Positions 6,038-12,976 of a stretch of 13,014 bases of DNA are shown piece after piece (the stretch's first letter is position 1; each line of letters begins with the position of its first letter). Below the pieces are notes generated by a model that was not told the DNA's origin, did no database searches, and saw nothing but the letters and a program-made list of their open reading frames with translations. This DNA is from CAYTPI01 sp964439625. GTDB lineage: Bacteria; Chloroflexota; Anaerolineae; Aggregatilineales; UBA3940. The stretch is taken from positions 1-13,014 of the forward strand of contig CAYTPI010000032.1 in assembly GCA_964439625.1 (NCBI GenBank). The letters run 5' to 3'. The translations under genes and the position numbers were made by a program.

Positions 6038-7111
6038 ATGACACAAATTCAACTAGACCAGGTCACCTTCAAATATGATGCACTCACTGCTGTCGATGAT
6101 GTCACATTGACGATTCGCAGCGGTGAGTTCTTTTCGCTGTTGGGGCCAAGCGGCAGCGGCAAGACATCAATCCTACGCTTGATCGCTGGGTTTGCCCAAC
6201 CGCAGGCTGGTACGATCAAACTCAGTGACGAAGTCGTCAACGAACAGCCACCCTACCGGCGAAACATCGGCGTGGTCTTCCAGAATTATGCCCTCTTCCC
6301 ACACATGACGGTAACCCAGAATATCGGCTTTGGGCTGGAAAGCCAGTCTGTACCTAAGGCGGAAATTCAACAGCGCGTCTCAGAGATGATTAACCTCATT
6401 CAACTGGCAGGAACGGAGACGCGCAGGCCCACACAACTGTCAGGGGGGCAGCAGCAGCGCGTGGCACTGGCCCGTGCGCTGGTGATACAGCCGCGCGTCC
6501 TGCTCTTAGATGAGCCACTCGCCGCGCTGGACAAAAAATTACGCACCCGGATGCAAGTCGAACTGAAAGCGATCCAGCAGCAGTTTGGGATCACGACCCT
6601 GTTCGTCACGCATGATCAAGAAGAAGCCATGTCACTTGCTGACCGCATTGGGGTGATTCGCGAGGGTCGTCTAGAGCAAGTCGCTGAACCGCGGTCACTG
6701 TATGAACAACCTCGTACACGCTTCGTCGCCGACTTTTTGGGGCAGTCGAATATGTTCACGGGTACAGTGAACCGCCAACAAAATGGACGGGTCATTTTTC
6801 GGACAAACAGCGGCTTAGAGATCAAAGCAAATAAGCCGCAAAACGCTGATCTCATGGGTAGCATCACAGCGATTGTGCGCCCCGAACGCATGCACATTGG
6901 CGCAGCACCCAACAAGCGTGATAATCAGCTTCAAGCGACGATCATCCACATCAACTATCTGGGCACCAGCCTTGAATATCACCTTGAGCGCAAAGACGGC
7001 CCACCGTTGATCGTCTTTGAACAAAGCGGTTTACGGTCAGAGGCGTTACAAGTGGGGCAAACAGTCAGCGTCAGTTGGCAGCCAGAACACACGCTTATTC
7101 TAGAAGGGTAA
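6038..7111 (+). CDS. potA: ABC transporter ATP-binding protein, PotA-like
   Basis: From the ATG at 6038 the protein has 357 residues. The ABC domain shows every key motif: Walker A GPSGSGKT (36-43), Q-loop Q82, signature LSGGQQQR (134-141), Walker B VLLLDEP (154-160) and the switch histidine in VTHDQEEA (H192). A C-terminal TOBE-type domain of about 120 residues follows, with RPERMHIG near 281-288. It should dimerise at the cytoplasmic face of PotB/PotC and power import. A GTG three codons upstream (6029) could also serve, but ATG matches the family start better. A 12-bp hairpin precedes it and the hydrolase gene starts 5 nt after its stop. The sequence is intact, with no missing catalytic residue. 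Confidence 0.93.
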   Translation: MTQIQLDQVTFKYDALTAVDDVTLTIRSGEFFSLLGPSGSGKTSILRLIAGFAQPQAGTIKLSDEVVNEQPPYRRNIGVVFQNYALFPHMTVTQNIGFGLESQSVPKAEIQQRVSEMINLIQLAGTETRRPTQLSGGQQQRVALARALVIQPRVLLLDEPLAALDKKLRTRMQVELKAIQQQFGITTLFVTHDQEEAMSLADRIGVIREGRLEQVAEPRSLYEQPRTRFVADFLGQSNMFTGTVNRQQNGRVIFRTNSGLEIKANKPQNADLMGSITAIVRPERMHIGAAPNKRDNQLQATIIHINYLGTSLEYHLERKDGPPLIVFEQSGLRSEALQVGQTVSVSWQPEHTLILEG

Positions 7112-7116
7112 CCATT

Positions 7117-8145
7117 ATGATAGACGAGCACCTTAACCAGATCAGTGGTTGTATTGCGGGCCTCGCCTTGGGGGATGCCTTCGGGATGCCGGGGCAGCCT
7201 ACACCTGAGTCCACGCTTGAGCGCAATAACGGTCCGATTACCACGTTGCTACCACCGCCCCCTGGTGATGTCACTGGGCATGCTGGGCTACAAGCCGGGC
7301 ATGCCACCGATGATACCACTGCGATGCTGGCAATTGTCGAGGCTATTATTCAGCACAAAGCCTTGACGCAAGAGATTGTGGCTGAAGCCATTATCAATTG
7401 GGTAGAAGAATTAGGCGGGTTAGAAACACCTTACATTGGCCCCAGCACAAAACGAGCCGTCAGGGCCTTGCTGGAAGGGGTACCGGCATCTGAAAGTGGC
7501 AAGTTCGGCTGGACGAACGGAGCAGCCATGCGCGTCGCGCCAATTGGCTTCTTGTACCCTAATGACCTAGATGCCACCGTCAAAGCGGCTGTTGACTCTG
7601 CCTACCCGACGCACGCCACATCTACCGCCTGTGGTGGGGCAGCGGCAGTAGCTTGTGCTGTCAACCAGATTGCAGCACAAAGTAGCCTCGGCAAAGCATC
7701 CGTCGATGATGTTATCACGGCGGCGATCTACGGTGCAGAGCAGGGCGAAGCGCTGGGCATCGAACGGACAGCCCCCAGCCTGCGAGCACGGATCACTTTT
7801 GCCGTTGATCTCACAATGGGCAATCGTCCCCACGACCTTGTTCAGCGTGATTTATATGACCTCGTTGGCACAGGGATGGGCACCTACGAATCTGTACCAA
7901 GCGCTCTGGCACTGTTTTACCTTGCCAAAGGTGACCCACTTCAGACACTGAAACTATGCGCCAACATCGGCGGTGATACCGATACCATGGCAGCAATAGC
8001 AGGGGCATTATGCGGCACCTTACATGGCTATTACGGCCTACCCCAAGATATGGTTCGCACTGTCGAAGTGGTCAACAACTACGACTTCATCGATGTCGCC
8101 GAGCGCTTTCGACAAGCAATCAATGAAATGTATAGAAACCAATGA
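7117..8145 (+). CDS. ADP-ribosylglycohydrolase-family protein (DraG/ARH-like)
   Basis: The 342-residue, all-helical protein has the metal-binding signature set of the family: GLALGDAFG (15-23), ATDDTTAM (63-70) and C-terminal GGDTDTMAAIAGALCG (285-300). These acidic residues typically hold two magnesium ions. Family members cleave N- or O-glycosidic bonds to ADP-ribose or related ribosyl groups, on proteins or small molecules. No signal peptide is seen, so it is cytoplasmic. The ATG is preceded by AAGGG at good spacing, 5 nt after potA. Its last codon overlaps the kinase start (ATGA), implying coupled translation. Next to a transporter and a sugar kinase, a small-molecule substrate is more plausible than reversal of protein ADP-ribosylation. 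That is inference; family membership is strong. Confidence 0.92.
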   Translation: MIDEHLNQISGCIAGLALGDAFGMPGQPTPESTLERNNGPITTLLPPPPGDVTGHAGLQAGHATDDTTAMLAIVEAIIQHKALTQEIVAEAIINWVEELGGLETPYIGPSTKRAVRALLEGVPASESGKFGWTNGAAMRVAPIGFLYPNDLDATVKAAVDSAYPTHATSTACGGAAAVACAVNQIAAQSSLGKASVDDVITAAIYGAEQGEALGIERTAPSLRARITFAVDLTMGNRPHDLVQRDLYDLVGTGMGTYESVPSALALFYLAKGDPLQTLKLCANIGGDTDTMAAIAGALCGTLHGYYGLPQDMVRTVEVVNNYDFIDVAERFRQAINEMYRNQ

Positions 8146-9077
8146 GCAAAACAGTGGTTGTCCTCGGCGACCTTGTCATTGACAACATTATTCAAGTCGC
8201 CTCCTTCCCGATCGTTGCAGGTCAACATCAACGTATCAGGGGCAGCCAACAAGAGCCGGGCGGAGCCGGCAACACACTGATCGCTGGTGCCCGCATGGGG
8301 TTGTCGATGCAATCAGTTGGCACTGTCGGCGATGACGATGCGGGCCAATTCTTGGTAAAAGCACTGGCCCATGAGGGAGTCGATACGGCAAATATTTTAC
8401 GTGTACCTAAGCAGAAAACACGCGTCGTCTACTTACTGATCGCAGAAGACGGACAGCATGTCTTCCTGGGGTACCAGGGTGTACAAGGTGGATCAGTACC
8501 CGATTGGGAACAGAATGTACGCGGGGCAGACGCCTTATTTTTCAGCGGGTGGGCTTATGTCAAAGATGACCCGCTAATGCTTCTTGATGCTGCGCGGTTA
8601 ACTAAGCAGCAGCAAATCCCCTTATTCTTTGACCCCGGACCCTCTTACTCAGTTTTTGCGCCAACTTGGCAAACCGAGATACTAAGCCTTACACATACTT
8701 TGCTGATCACTGAGGAAGAAGGACAAGGTCTAGTACAAACCGATTCAGCAAAGCACGAGCTTGCTGGAAGACTACTTGCGTTAGGGCCAGAGCGCGTATT
8801 CCTTAAGCGCGGCGATGCTGGGCTGCTGGCAGCAGCAGCCGGACAAGTAGTCGAAGTTCCGGCCCATGATATTCAAGTTGTAGATACAACCGGCGCAGGT
8901 GATGTGCTAGCCGCCGCAGTGATGCACGCGACCCTATCAGGCTTTAGTTTAGAAAGTGCCGCCAAAATCGCTAATGCGACTGGTGCAGCCATGGTACAAA
9001 AAATGGGGACAGGCACCCAAGCACCTACCCCCAATGATATTTTGCGTTTACTGCCCCAAGGCGGTTGGTTTCCTTAG
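8142..9077 (+). CDS. PfkB-family (ribokinase-like) carbohydrate or nucleoside kinase
   Basis: The 311-residue protein is a complete PfkB kinase. The N-terminal strand VVVLGDLVIDNI (6-17) leads to the substrate-side PGGAGNT motif (39-45). The C-terminal signature DTTGAGDVLAA (248-258) contains the anion hole and D254, the catalytic base. Family enzymes phosphorylate hydroxymethyl groups of sugars such as ribose or fructose, or of nucleosides, with ATP. Overlapping the hydrolase gene by 4 nt, it would naturally phosphorylate a sugar released by that enzyme, for example ribose. This is inference from context; sequence alone does not fix the sugar. It is the last gene of the plus-strand operon and ends tail-to-tail with the FHA gene, with no terminator hairpin between. 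Confidence 0.92.
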   Translation: MSKTVVVLGDLVIDNIIQVASFPIVAGQHQRIRGSQQEPGGAGNTLIAGARMGLSMQSVGTVGDDDAGQFLVKALAHEGVDTANILRVPKQKTRVVYLLIAEDGQHVFLGYQGVQGGSVPDWEQNVRGADALFFSGWAYVKDDPLMLLDAARLTKQQQIPLFFDPGPSYSVFAPTWQTEILSLTHTLLITEEEGQGLVQTDSAKHELAGRLLALGPERVFLKRGDAGLLAAAAGQVVEVPAHDIQVVDTTGAGDVLAAAVMHATLSGFSLESAAKIANATGAAMVQKMGTGTQAPTPNDILRLLPQGGWFP

Positions 9078-9682
9078 CCCGCGGTCGATACCAACAGCCG
9101 GGCTTGACGACGCAGACTAAAGCGCGTCGTATCAAAGATGGAGTCGTTGGTAAAGCGAATCGTTACCTCAAACAATCCAAACCGGATTAAATCCCCATCA
9201 TGGATGATACTTGGCTTGTAGGGCATCATTCGTGTGCCGTTGATAAACGTTCCGTTGGTGCTATCCAAATCGATGACGAAAAGGTTATCGCCAGAGCGCC
9301 GGATCGAAGCATGCTGGCGTGAGACACCATTTTCCCAAGCGCCGACGCTGGTCAGATTAATGCTGGGTAACCGACTGGTAAAACGATCCACCCGGCCCAA
9401 GGTAATCTCTTCTTGATCATTAATCGTGACAACCTGCTGCCGCTTTCCGTTCAACTCAAGCGTCAACTGAGCTTGACCATAGAGCGTTTTCGTCCCCCTA
9501 TTGACTGTAGGAAGGGTTGATACAGGCTCTGGAGCAGGCGCGGGTAAGGCCAACACCTCAGACTCTGTTTCATTAATCTCCCTTGTGCCTTGCTCTGGCG
9601 GTGACATTTCGAGCAAAGCAAAGCATCGAGCGCAAATCAATGAGCCTTTAATATTTTCATAGTTGCATTGTTGGCAGCGCAT
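9074..9682 (-). CDS. Zinc-ribbon and FHA-domain protein
   Basis: The 202-residue protein starts with a four-cysteine zinc ribbon (C3, C6, C17, C20). A disordered, acidic and Pro/Ala-rich linker follows (about 26-65). An FHA domain spans about 70-180 with the core phosphothreonine-binding residues: GR at 96-97, SRQHA at 121-125 (S121, H124) and STNGTFING at 141-149. FHA domains bind phosphothreonine peptides, often made by Ser/Thr kinases. None is encoded in this window. A ribosome site (AAGGA) lies 9 nt before the ATG. The FHA residues appear intact, so binding is expected. Cytoplasmic: no signal or membrane segment. The C-terminal tail (TTRFSLRRQARLL) is basic. It converges on the kinase gene with a 4-nt overlap. 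Domain calls are secure; pathway is unknown. Confidence 0.9.
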   Translation of the reverse strand: MRCQQCNYENIKGSLICARCFALLEMSPPEQGTREINETESEVLALPAPAPEPVSTLPTVNRGTKTLYGQAQLTLELNGKRQQVVTINDQEEITLGRVDRFTSRLPSINLTSVGAWENGVSRQHASIRRSGDNLFVIDLDSTNGTFINGTRMMPYKPSIIHDGDLIRFGLFEVTIRFTNDSIFDTTRFSLRRQARLLVSTAG

Positions 9683-9951
9683 TACAATAAATCCTTAAAA
9701 TACAGTCAACCACTATAAAATTATCTCGCTATCAGCAAATAAATAGTAGCGAGTTCAGATAGAGAAACTAATATGATGTGACATGTACTGTAACCTACTC
9801 AGATATAGAACAGCACAAACGTTGTTGATTGCAACTGATTTGTAATAACAAACTTGTAACGAGCAGGACGTAGGTACTAACATAATTGTATTGTGGCTCG
9901 TTTACTATCCGCTTTTGTATAGTCTCTATCTCACTTCTGTTATTTGATCGG
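9683..9951. other. AT-rich intergenic region, no gene seen
   Basis: About 270 bp of AT-rich DNA lie between two minus-strand units. They should hold the FHA promoter, but I see no box pair strong enough to call. Inverted repeats at 9725-9753 (listed separately) and AACGAGC/GCTCGTT (9858-9864 and 9896-9902, with a long loop) are the only structures noted. Confidence 0.4.
9715..9753 (-). terminator. Possible terminator or leader stem-loop upstream of the FHA gene
   Basis: CTCGCTA (9725-9731) and TAGCGAG (9747-9753) make a 7-bp stem with a 15-nt loop. On the minus strand an AT-rich tail (ATAATTTTAT) follows. It lies about 200 nt after the last gene of the frr cluster and 43 nt before the FHA start codon. 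It could end readthrough from that cluster or sit in the FHA leader. The stem is short. Confidence 0.35.
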
Positions 9952-10215
9952 CTACCCACCAACAAACAAAAGAAACATATAGTAGGCGGTGATGTAGACA
10001 GTTATCAACAGTGTCCGCCAATTGGAACGTTCACCGAGTAAGTGGGGCAGCGTCAGTAAAAAACCAAGCATGGGAGCTGCAAAAGCACTCACAATGACAA
10101 TAGTCTCAAGAGGGTCTTCTAGAACGGGTAGAAAAATAGCTAAGATGTAGGTTGCAAGGCCAAATACCATGAAACCCGCACCGACAAATGACGCGTACAA
10201 ACTAACATTTCGCAT
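9952..10215 (-). CDS. Small three-helix membrane protein, unknown function
   Basis: From the ATG at 10215 it encodes 87 residues with three hydrophobic segments, at about 7-29, 38-60 and 67-86, joined by short polar turns (EDPLE, GERSNWR). The start overlaps the dhaM stop (TGATG). A GTG one codon earlier (10218) would give a 4-nt GTGA overlap, so either way translation looks coupled to dhaM. No family is recognised and no catalytic motif is evident. As last gene of the frr-uppS-cdsA-dhaM run it may be a membrane partner of the EIIA-like protein, but this is only context. Composition is typical of small integral membrane proteins. Confidence 0.72.
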   Translation of the reverse strand: MRNVSLYASFVGAGFMVFGLATYILAIFLPVLEDPLETIVIVSAFAAPMLGFLLTLPHLLGERSNWRTLLITVYITAYYMFLLFVGG

Positions 10216-10613
10216 CACCGCCTGACTTTCGTCATCTCACGCGCCTTTTCTGCTGCCTCATTGACTTTTTGCAAGGTCTTGCCCGAGAGGGCCTCAACGC
10301 CACTGACGACGGCTCCCTCAACCAACGGAGCATTACTGATCAAGACGTTAGCTTGCTGGTGTTCAGGCAGCATTTCAATTGCCATTTCTGTGCTCATAAC
10401 CGCACTGCCAAGGTCAACCAGTACCAATACGCCATCTTCAGTATAAACATCCGTTAAAGCGCTATAGATACGCTCAGCATTTGTGCCGATGGTATCATCA
10501 TCCAACCCACCAGCGGCGGCAATTTTGACTGAGTCATCTGCCATTTCGTATGCTAAGTCACGCACACCCTCTGCTAACTTAGCACTGTGTGAGACGATTA
10601 CGATGCTTATCAT
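10215..10613 (-). CDS. dhaM: DhaM-like PTS EIIA component (mannose-type EIIA domain)
   Basis: The 132-residue protein is one EIIA-mannose-type domain. ISIVIVSHSAKLAEG puts the phosphoryl-accepting histidine at H9. GGLDDDTIGTNAERI (35-49) and VDLGSAVMSTEMA (66-78) match DhaM, where EIIA relays phosphate from HPr to the DhaL-bound ADP of dihydroxyacetone kinase. It lacks the HPr and EI-like domains of the long E. coli DhaM, as in many other bacteria. The usual partners dhaK and dhaL are not in the window. AAAGG 7 nt before the ATG supports the start. It lies 56 nt after cdsA on the same strand and overlaps the small membrane gene. The family is clear; a role in dihydroxyacetone metabolism here is inferred, and a regulatory role is possible. 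Confidence 0.85.
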   Translation of the reverse strand: MISIVIVSHSAKLAEGVRDLAYEMADDSVKIAAAGGLDDDTIGTNAERIYSALTDVYTEDGVLVLVDLGSAVMSTEMAIEMLPEHQQANVLISNAPLVEGAVVSGVEALSGKTLQKVNEAAEKAREMTKVRR

Positions 10614-10669
10614 AGTTGACCTTTCGTCATAGATAAATAGGCTGCAAAGTGCGACAATAACAATTGTTG

Positions 10670-11494
10670 CTATAGGGTACCAAAAATAACAAAGCTAACG
10701 TAATAATAGGTCAATAAGCCAGAGATGAAAATAGAGTCAATTCGATCTAATAATCCCCCATGACCAGGCAGAATCGTACCCGAATCCTTGGCGCCCGCAT
10801 AGCGTTTGACTGCACTAAACAGTAGATCACCTGTGGGGGATAGCAAGCCAATGAGCAGAGCGAGTGGCATAATCGTAACCAGTTGGATGCTCACACCCCC
10901 ATCGAGCTGCTGACCAGCAAAAGTCAGCAGTACCCCAGCAATCAAAGCGCTAATAACGCCTGCAATATACCCTTCCCATGTTTTTTTAGGGCTCACCTGG
11001 TGAAGTAATAAGTGTTTGCCTAGCAGTTTGCCGCCAACAAAGGCACCGATATCGGCACTCCAAACGATCAATAGCGCAGTGATCACCCAGAAAGCGCCTG
11101 ATTGTAACGCTCTAATCCCAATGAAATGCGCGCCACTCCATGCCAGGTAGACTAACCCGACACCAGTAAAGGCAATGGTATGAAACACCTGGTCGGCCTC
11201 ATGCCTAACGGCTATTAAAGGCCAAACAAGGCTGATCAGCAGCCCTGTGACGATGAGTGGAGTTTGGTAACGACCATCGAAATACGCGAAATCCAAACTA
11301 AGCAGTAAGTTTGCCAAAATAAGAAACCCACCAGGGATTTTATACCCACGGCGGGCAAGCAGTTGTTGATATTCAATGAGGCTGATACCAAACAACAACA
11401 CCAACGCCCCGACTGACCAAATACCACCAGCTAGAGCAGCGACAATGACCGGTGGGCCAACAACCGCTGCGGTTAATATGCGGCTACGAAGCAC
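10670..11494 (-). CDS. cdsA: Phosphatidate cytidylyltransferase (CDP-diacylglycerol synthase)
   Basis: The enzyme makes CDP-diacylglycerol from phosphatidate and CTP, the branch-point precursor of bacterial phospholipids. The 274-residue protein has about seven to eight membrane spans. The C-terminal CdsA signature is complete: S227-x-x-K230-R231, K236-D237-SG, then PGHGGLLDRID (243-253), with the metal-binding aspartates. A second conserved segment, SPKKTWEG, is at 168-175, and WSADIGAF-x-GG at 145-155. The start is a GTG at 11494, 6 nt after the uppS stop, so the two genes are tightly coupled. uppS followed by cdsA is a widely conserved order. The genes often following it, dxr and rseP, are absent; a dhaM-like gene follows instead. 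Length normal, no defect seen. Confidence 0.95.
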   Translation of the reverse strand: MLRSRILTAAVVGPPVIVAALAGGIWSVGALVLLFGISLIEYQQLLARRGYKIPGGFLILANLLLSLDFAYFDGRYQTPLIVTGLLISLVWPLIAVRHEADQVFHTIAFTGVGLVYLAWSGAHFIGIRALQSGAFWVITALLIVWSADIGAFVGGKLLGKHLLLHQVSPKKTWEGYIAGVISALIAGVLLTFAGQQLDGGVSIQLVTIMPLALLIGLLSPTGDLLFSAVKRYAGAKDSGTILPGHGGLLDRIDSIFISGLLTYYYVSFVIFGTL

Positions 11495-11500
11495 TGAACA

Positions 11501-12247
11501 CTATTGCTCTTTGACCAACCCATACCGTCGATCTCGCTGACAATACTGCTTCAGAGCGACTAAAAGTGCTTCACGGTTGAAATCGGGCCAGTATTCCGGT
11601 GCAGAGTAGTACTCTGAATACGCCGCCTGCCAGATCAAGAAGTTACTCAGGCGCAGCTCACCACTGGTTCGAATAATCAAGTCAGGGTCAGGTAAAGAGC
11701 CAGTGTACAGGTATTGTGAGATCAGTTCCTCATCGACAGCGTCTGGCGAATGCCCATCTTCCACAATTTGCTTGACGGCGTGCACAATTTCGGCACGACC
11801 ACCGTAGTTGAACGCCACATTGAGAATCAGGCGATCATTGTCTTTTGTCAAGTCAATGGCTCGTTCGACCTTACTGCGCAGCCTTGCGTTCAACCGCGAC
11901 AGATCACCCAGATGACGCAGTTGTACCCCTTCTGCGTTCAACTCATCAAGCTCTTTATCAATCACATCTTTCAGAATAGCCATTAGACCATTAACTTCAG
12001 ACTGAGGACGCCCCCAGTTTTCAGTTGAGAAAGCGTATATCGTCATGATCTTAACGCCAAACTCGACACATGCGGAAATTACCTCTCGCAGATTTTCTGT
12101 TCCTGCGCGGTGCCCTGCCAAACGCGGCAGCCCCCGTTGCCGTGCCCACCGCCCGTTACCGTCCATAATCACAGCAATATGCTGGGGCACTTTGTCTGGT
12201 GGGAGCCCATGTGAAGTCTTGTTCGACACATCAATTACGCTGACCAC
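11501..12247 (-). CDS. uppS: Isoprenyl transferase (undecaprenyl diphosphate synthase)
   Basis: This cis-prenyltransferase extends farnesyl diphosphate with isopentenyl diphosphate to form the C55 lipid carrier for cell-wall synthesis. The 248-residue protein has the P-loop-like HIAVIMDGNGRWA (23-35) with catalytic D29, AFSTENW (72-78), and the diphosphate-binding IIRTSGELRLSNF (191-203). The product chain length cannot be read from sequence alone. The start is a GTG at 12247 with AAGG 9 nt upstream. Alternative ATG starts further in would cut the conserved N-terminus, so GTG is preferred. It lies 126 nt after frr, with a large hairpin in the gap, and 6 nt before cdsA. Complete, all motifs intact. 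Confidence 0.95.
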   Translation of the reverse strand: MVSVIDVSNKTSHGLPPDKVPQHIAVIMDGNGRWARQRGLPRLAGHRAGTENLREVISACVEFGVKIMTIYAFSTENWGRPQSEVNGLMAILKDVIDKELDELNAEGVQLRHLGDLSRLNARLRSKVERAIDLTKDNDRLILNVAFNYGGRAEIVHAVKQIVEDGHSPDAVDEELISQYLYTGSLPDPDLIIRTSGELRLSNFLIWQAAYSEYYSAPEYWPDFNREALLVALKQYCQRDRRYGLVKEQ

Positions 12248-12279
12248 TGTTGTTCACCTTGCCTTCACTAGAACCTTTT

Positions 12280-12324
12280 CGTTCCTTCGGCCTCTTGTCC
12301 GCAGACACAAAAGCTGAAGGAACG
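12280..12324 (-). promoter_or_regulatory. Large hairpin between frr and uppS
   Basis: CGTTCCTTCGGC (12280-12291) pairs with GCTGAAGGAACG (12313-12324) over 12 bp with one G-U pair (the left arm's 11th base pairs as G-T on the plus strand). Within the 21-nt loop, GTC/GAC around a CGCA turn (12297-12306) adds a few further pairs. On the minus strand it is followed by AAAAGG, not by T residues, so it is not a normal terminator. It lies 33 nt before the uppS start and could be a processing or regulatory element in the uppS leader. Confidence 0.5.
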
Positions 12325-12373
12325 GTTATACACGACCAGTTTCCATACTTTACGAGCAACTTGACCTGCTTAT

Positions 12374-12931
12374 TTATCGGTCAAGAATTTCTTTCTCTTT
12401 GCGCTCACCAGCTTCGTCGATCTTTTCAACATAAGCGTCTGTCAGCTTTTGGAGATCGTTCTTGCTGCGGTGCATCTCGTCTTCTGAGATCAAACCTTCT
12501 TGTTCAAACTCCTTCAAATCATCCATCGCATCGCGCCGGGTATTACGGATTGACACTTTTGCTTGTTCGATCCGAGAGTTAACAACCTTGACTAACTCTG
12601 CACGACGTTCTTTCGTTAGCGCAGGCAGAATGAGCCGAATCATTGCGCCATCATTGTCAGGTGTTAGGCCCAGCCCCGACGACTGTATTGCCTTACTAAT
12701 TGCTTCAATTGAGCTCGCATCATACGGGCGAATGGTCAGCATTGTCGCTTCCGGCGCTGAGATCGTTGCAATTTGGTTCAACGGTGTCAGGCTACCATAG
12801 TAATCAACCTGTAACCGATCAACCAGTGAAGGTGATGCGCGGCCCGTACGAATACCAGAGAGATCTTCTTCCAATGCCCGCAGTGAGGCATCCATTTTGA
12901 CTTCTGCTTCTTGCAAAGCCTCTTGATACAT
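12374..12931 (-). CDS. frr: Ribosome recycling factor
   Basis: RRF splits the post-termination ribosome with EF-G. The 185 residues match the family length exactly. The first helix leads to GIRTGRASPSLVDRLQVDYYG segments (26-46, including R28-T-G-R-A32). The domain II strands contain PLNQIATISAPE (50-61) and LTPDNDGAMIRL (89-100). The long C-terminal helices carry SIRNTRRDAMDDLK (127-140), with the conserved Arg-Arg-Asp used in ribosome binding. The ATG at 12931 follows GGAG with 8-nt spacing. It heads the frr-uppS-cdsA cluster. The usual upstream partners, pyrH and tsf, would lie to the right, beyond the mobile-element end that sits 46 nt upstream. No promoter is obvious in those 46 nt. Confidence 0.96.
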   Translation of the reverse strand: MYQEALQEAEVKMDASLRALEEDLSGIRTGRASPSLVDRLQVDYYGSLTPLNQIATISAPEATMLTIRPYDASSIEAISKAIQSSGLGLTPDNDGAMIRLILPALTKERRAELVKVVNSRIEQAKVSIRNTRRDAMDDLKEFEQEGLISEDEMHRSKNDLQKLTDAYVEKIDEAGERKEKEILDR

Positions 12932-12976
12932 GCAGTCATCTCCAATTGCAGTTTTTGAAATCTGAAAAGAATTGTT

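Noticed and set aside
7567..7833. Cysteine-rich minus-strand frame (88 aa) inside the hydrolase gene
   Set aside because: Entirely antisense to a well-supported gene with intact motifs; a shadow frame.
9858..9902. Inverted repeat AACGAGC/GCTCGTT
   Set aside because: Seven pairs separated by 31 nt, without a T tract or promoter relation. Could be chance in an AT-rich gap.
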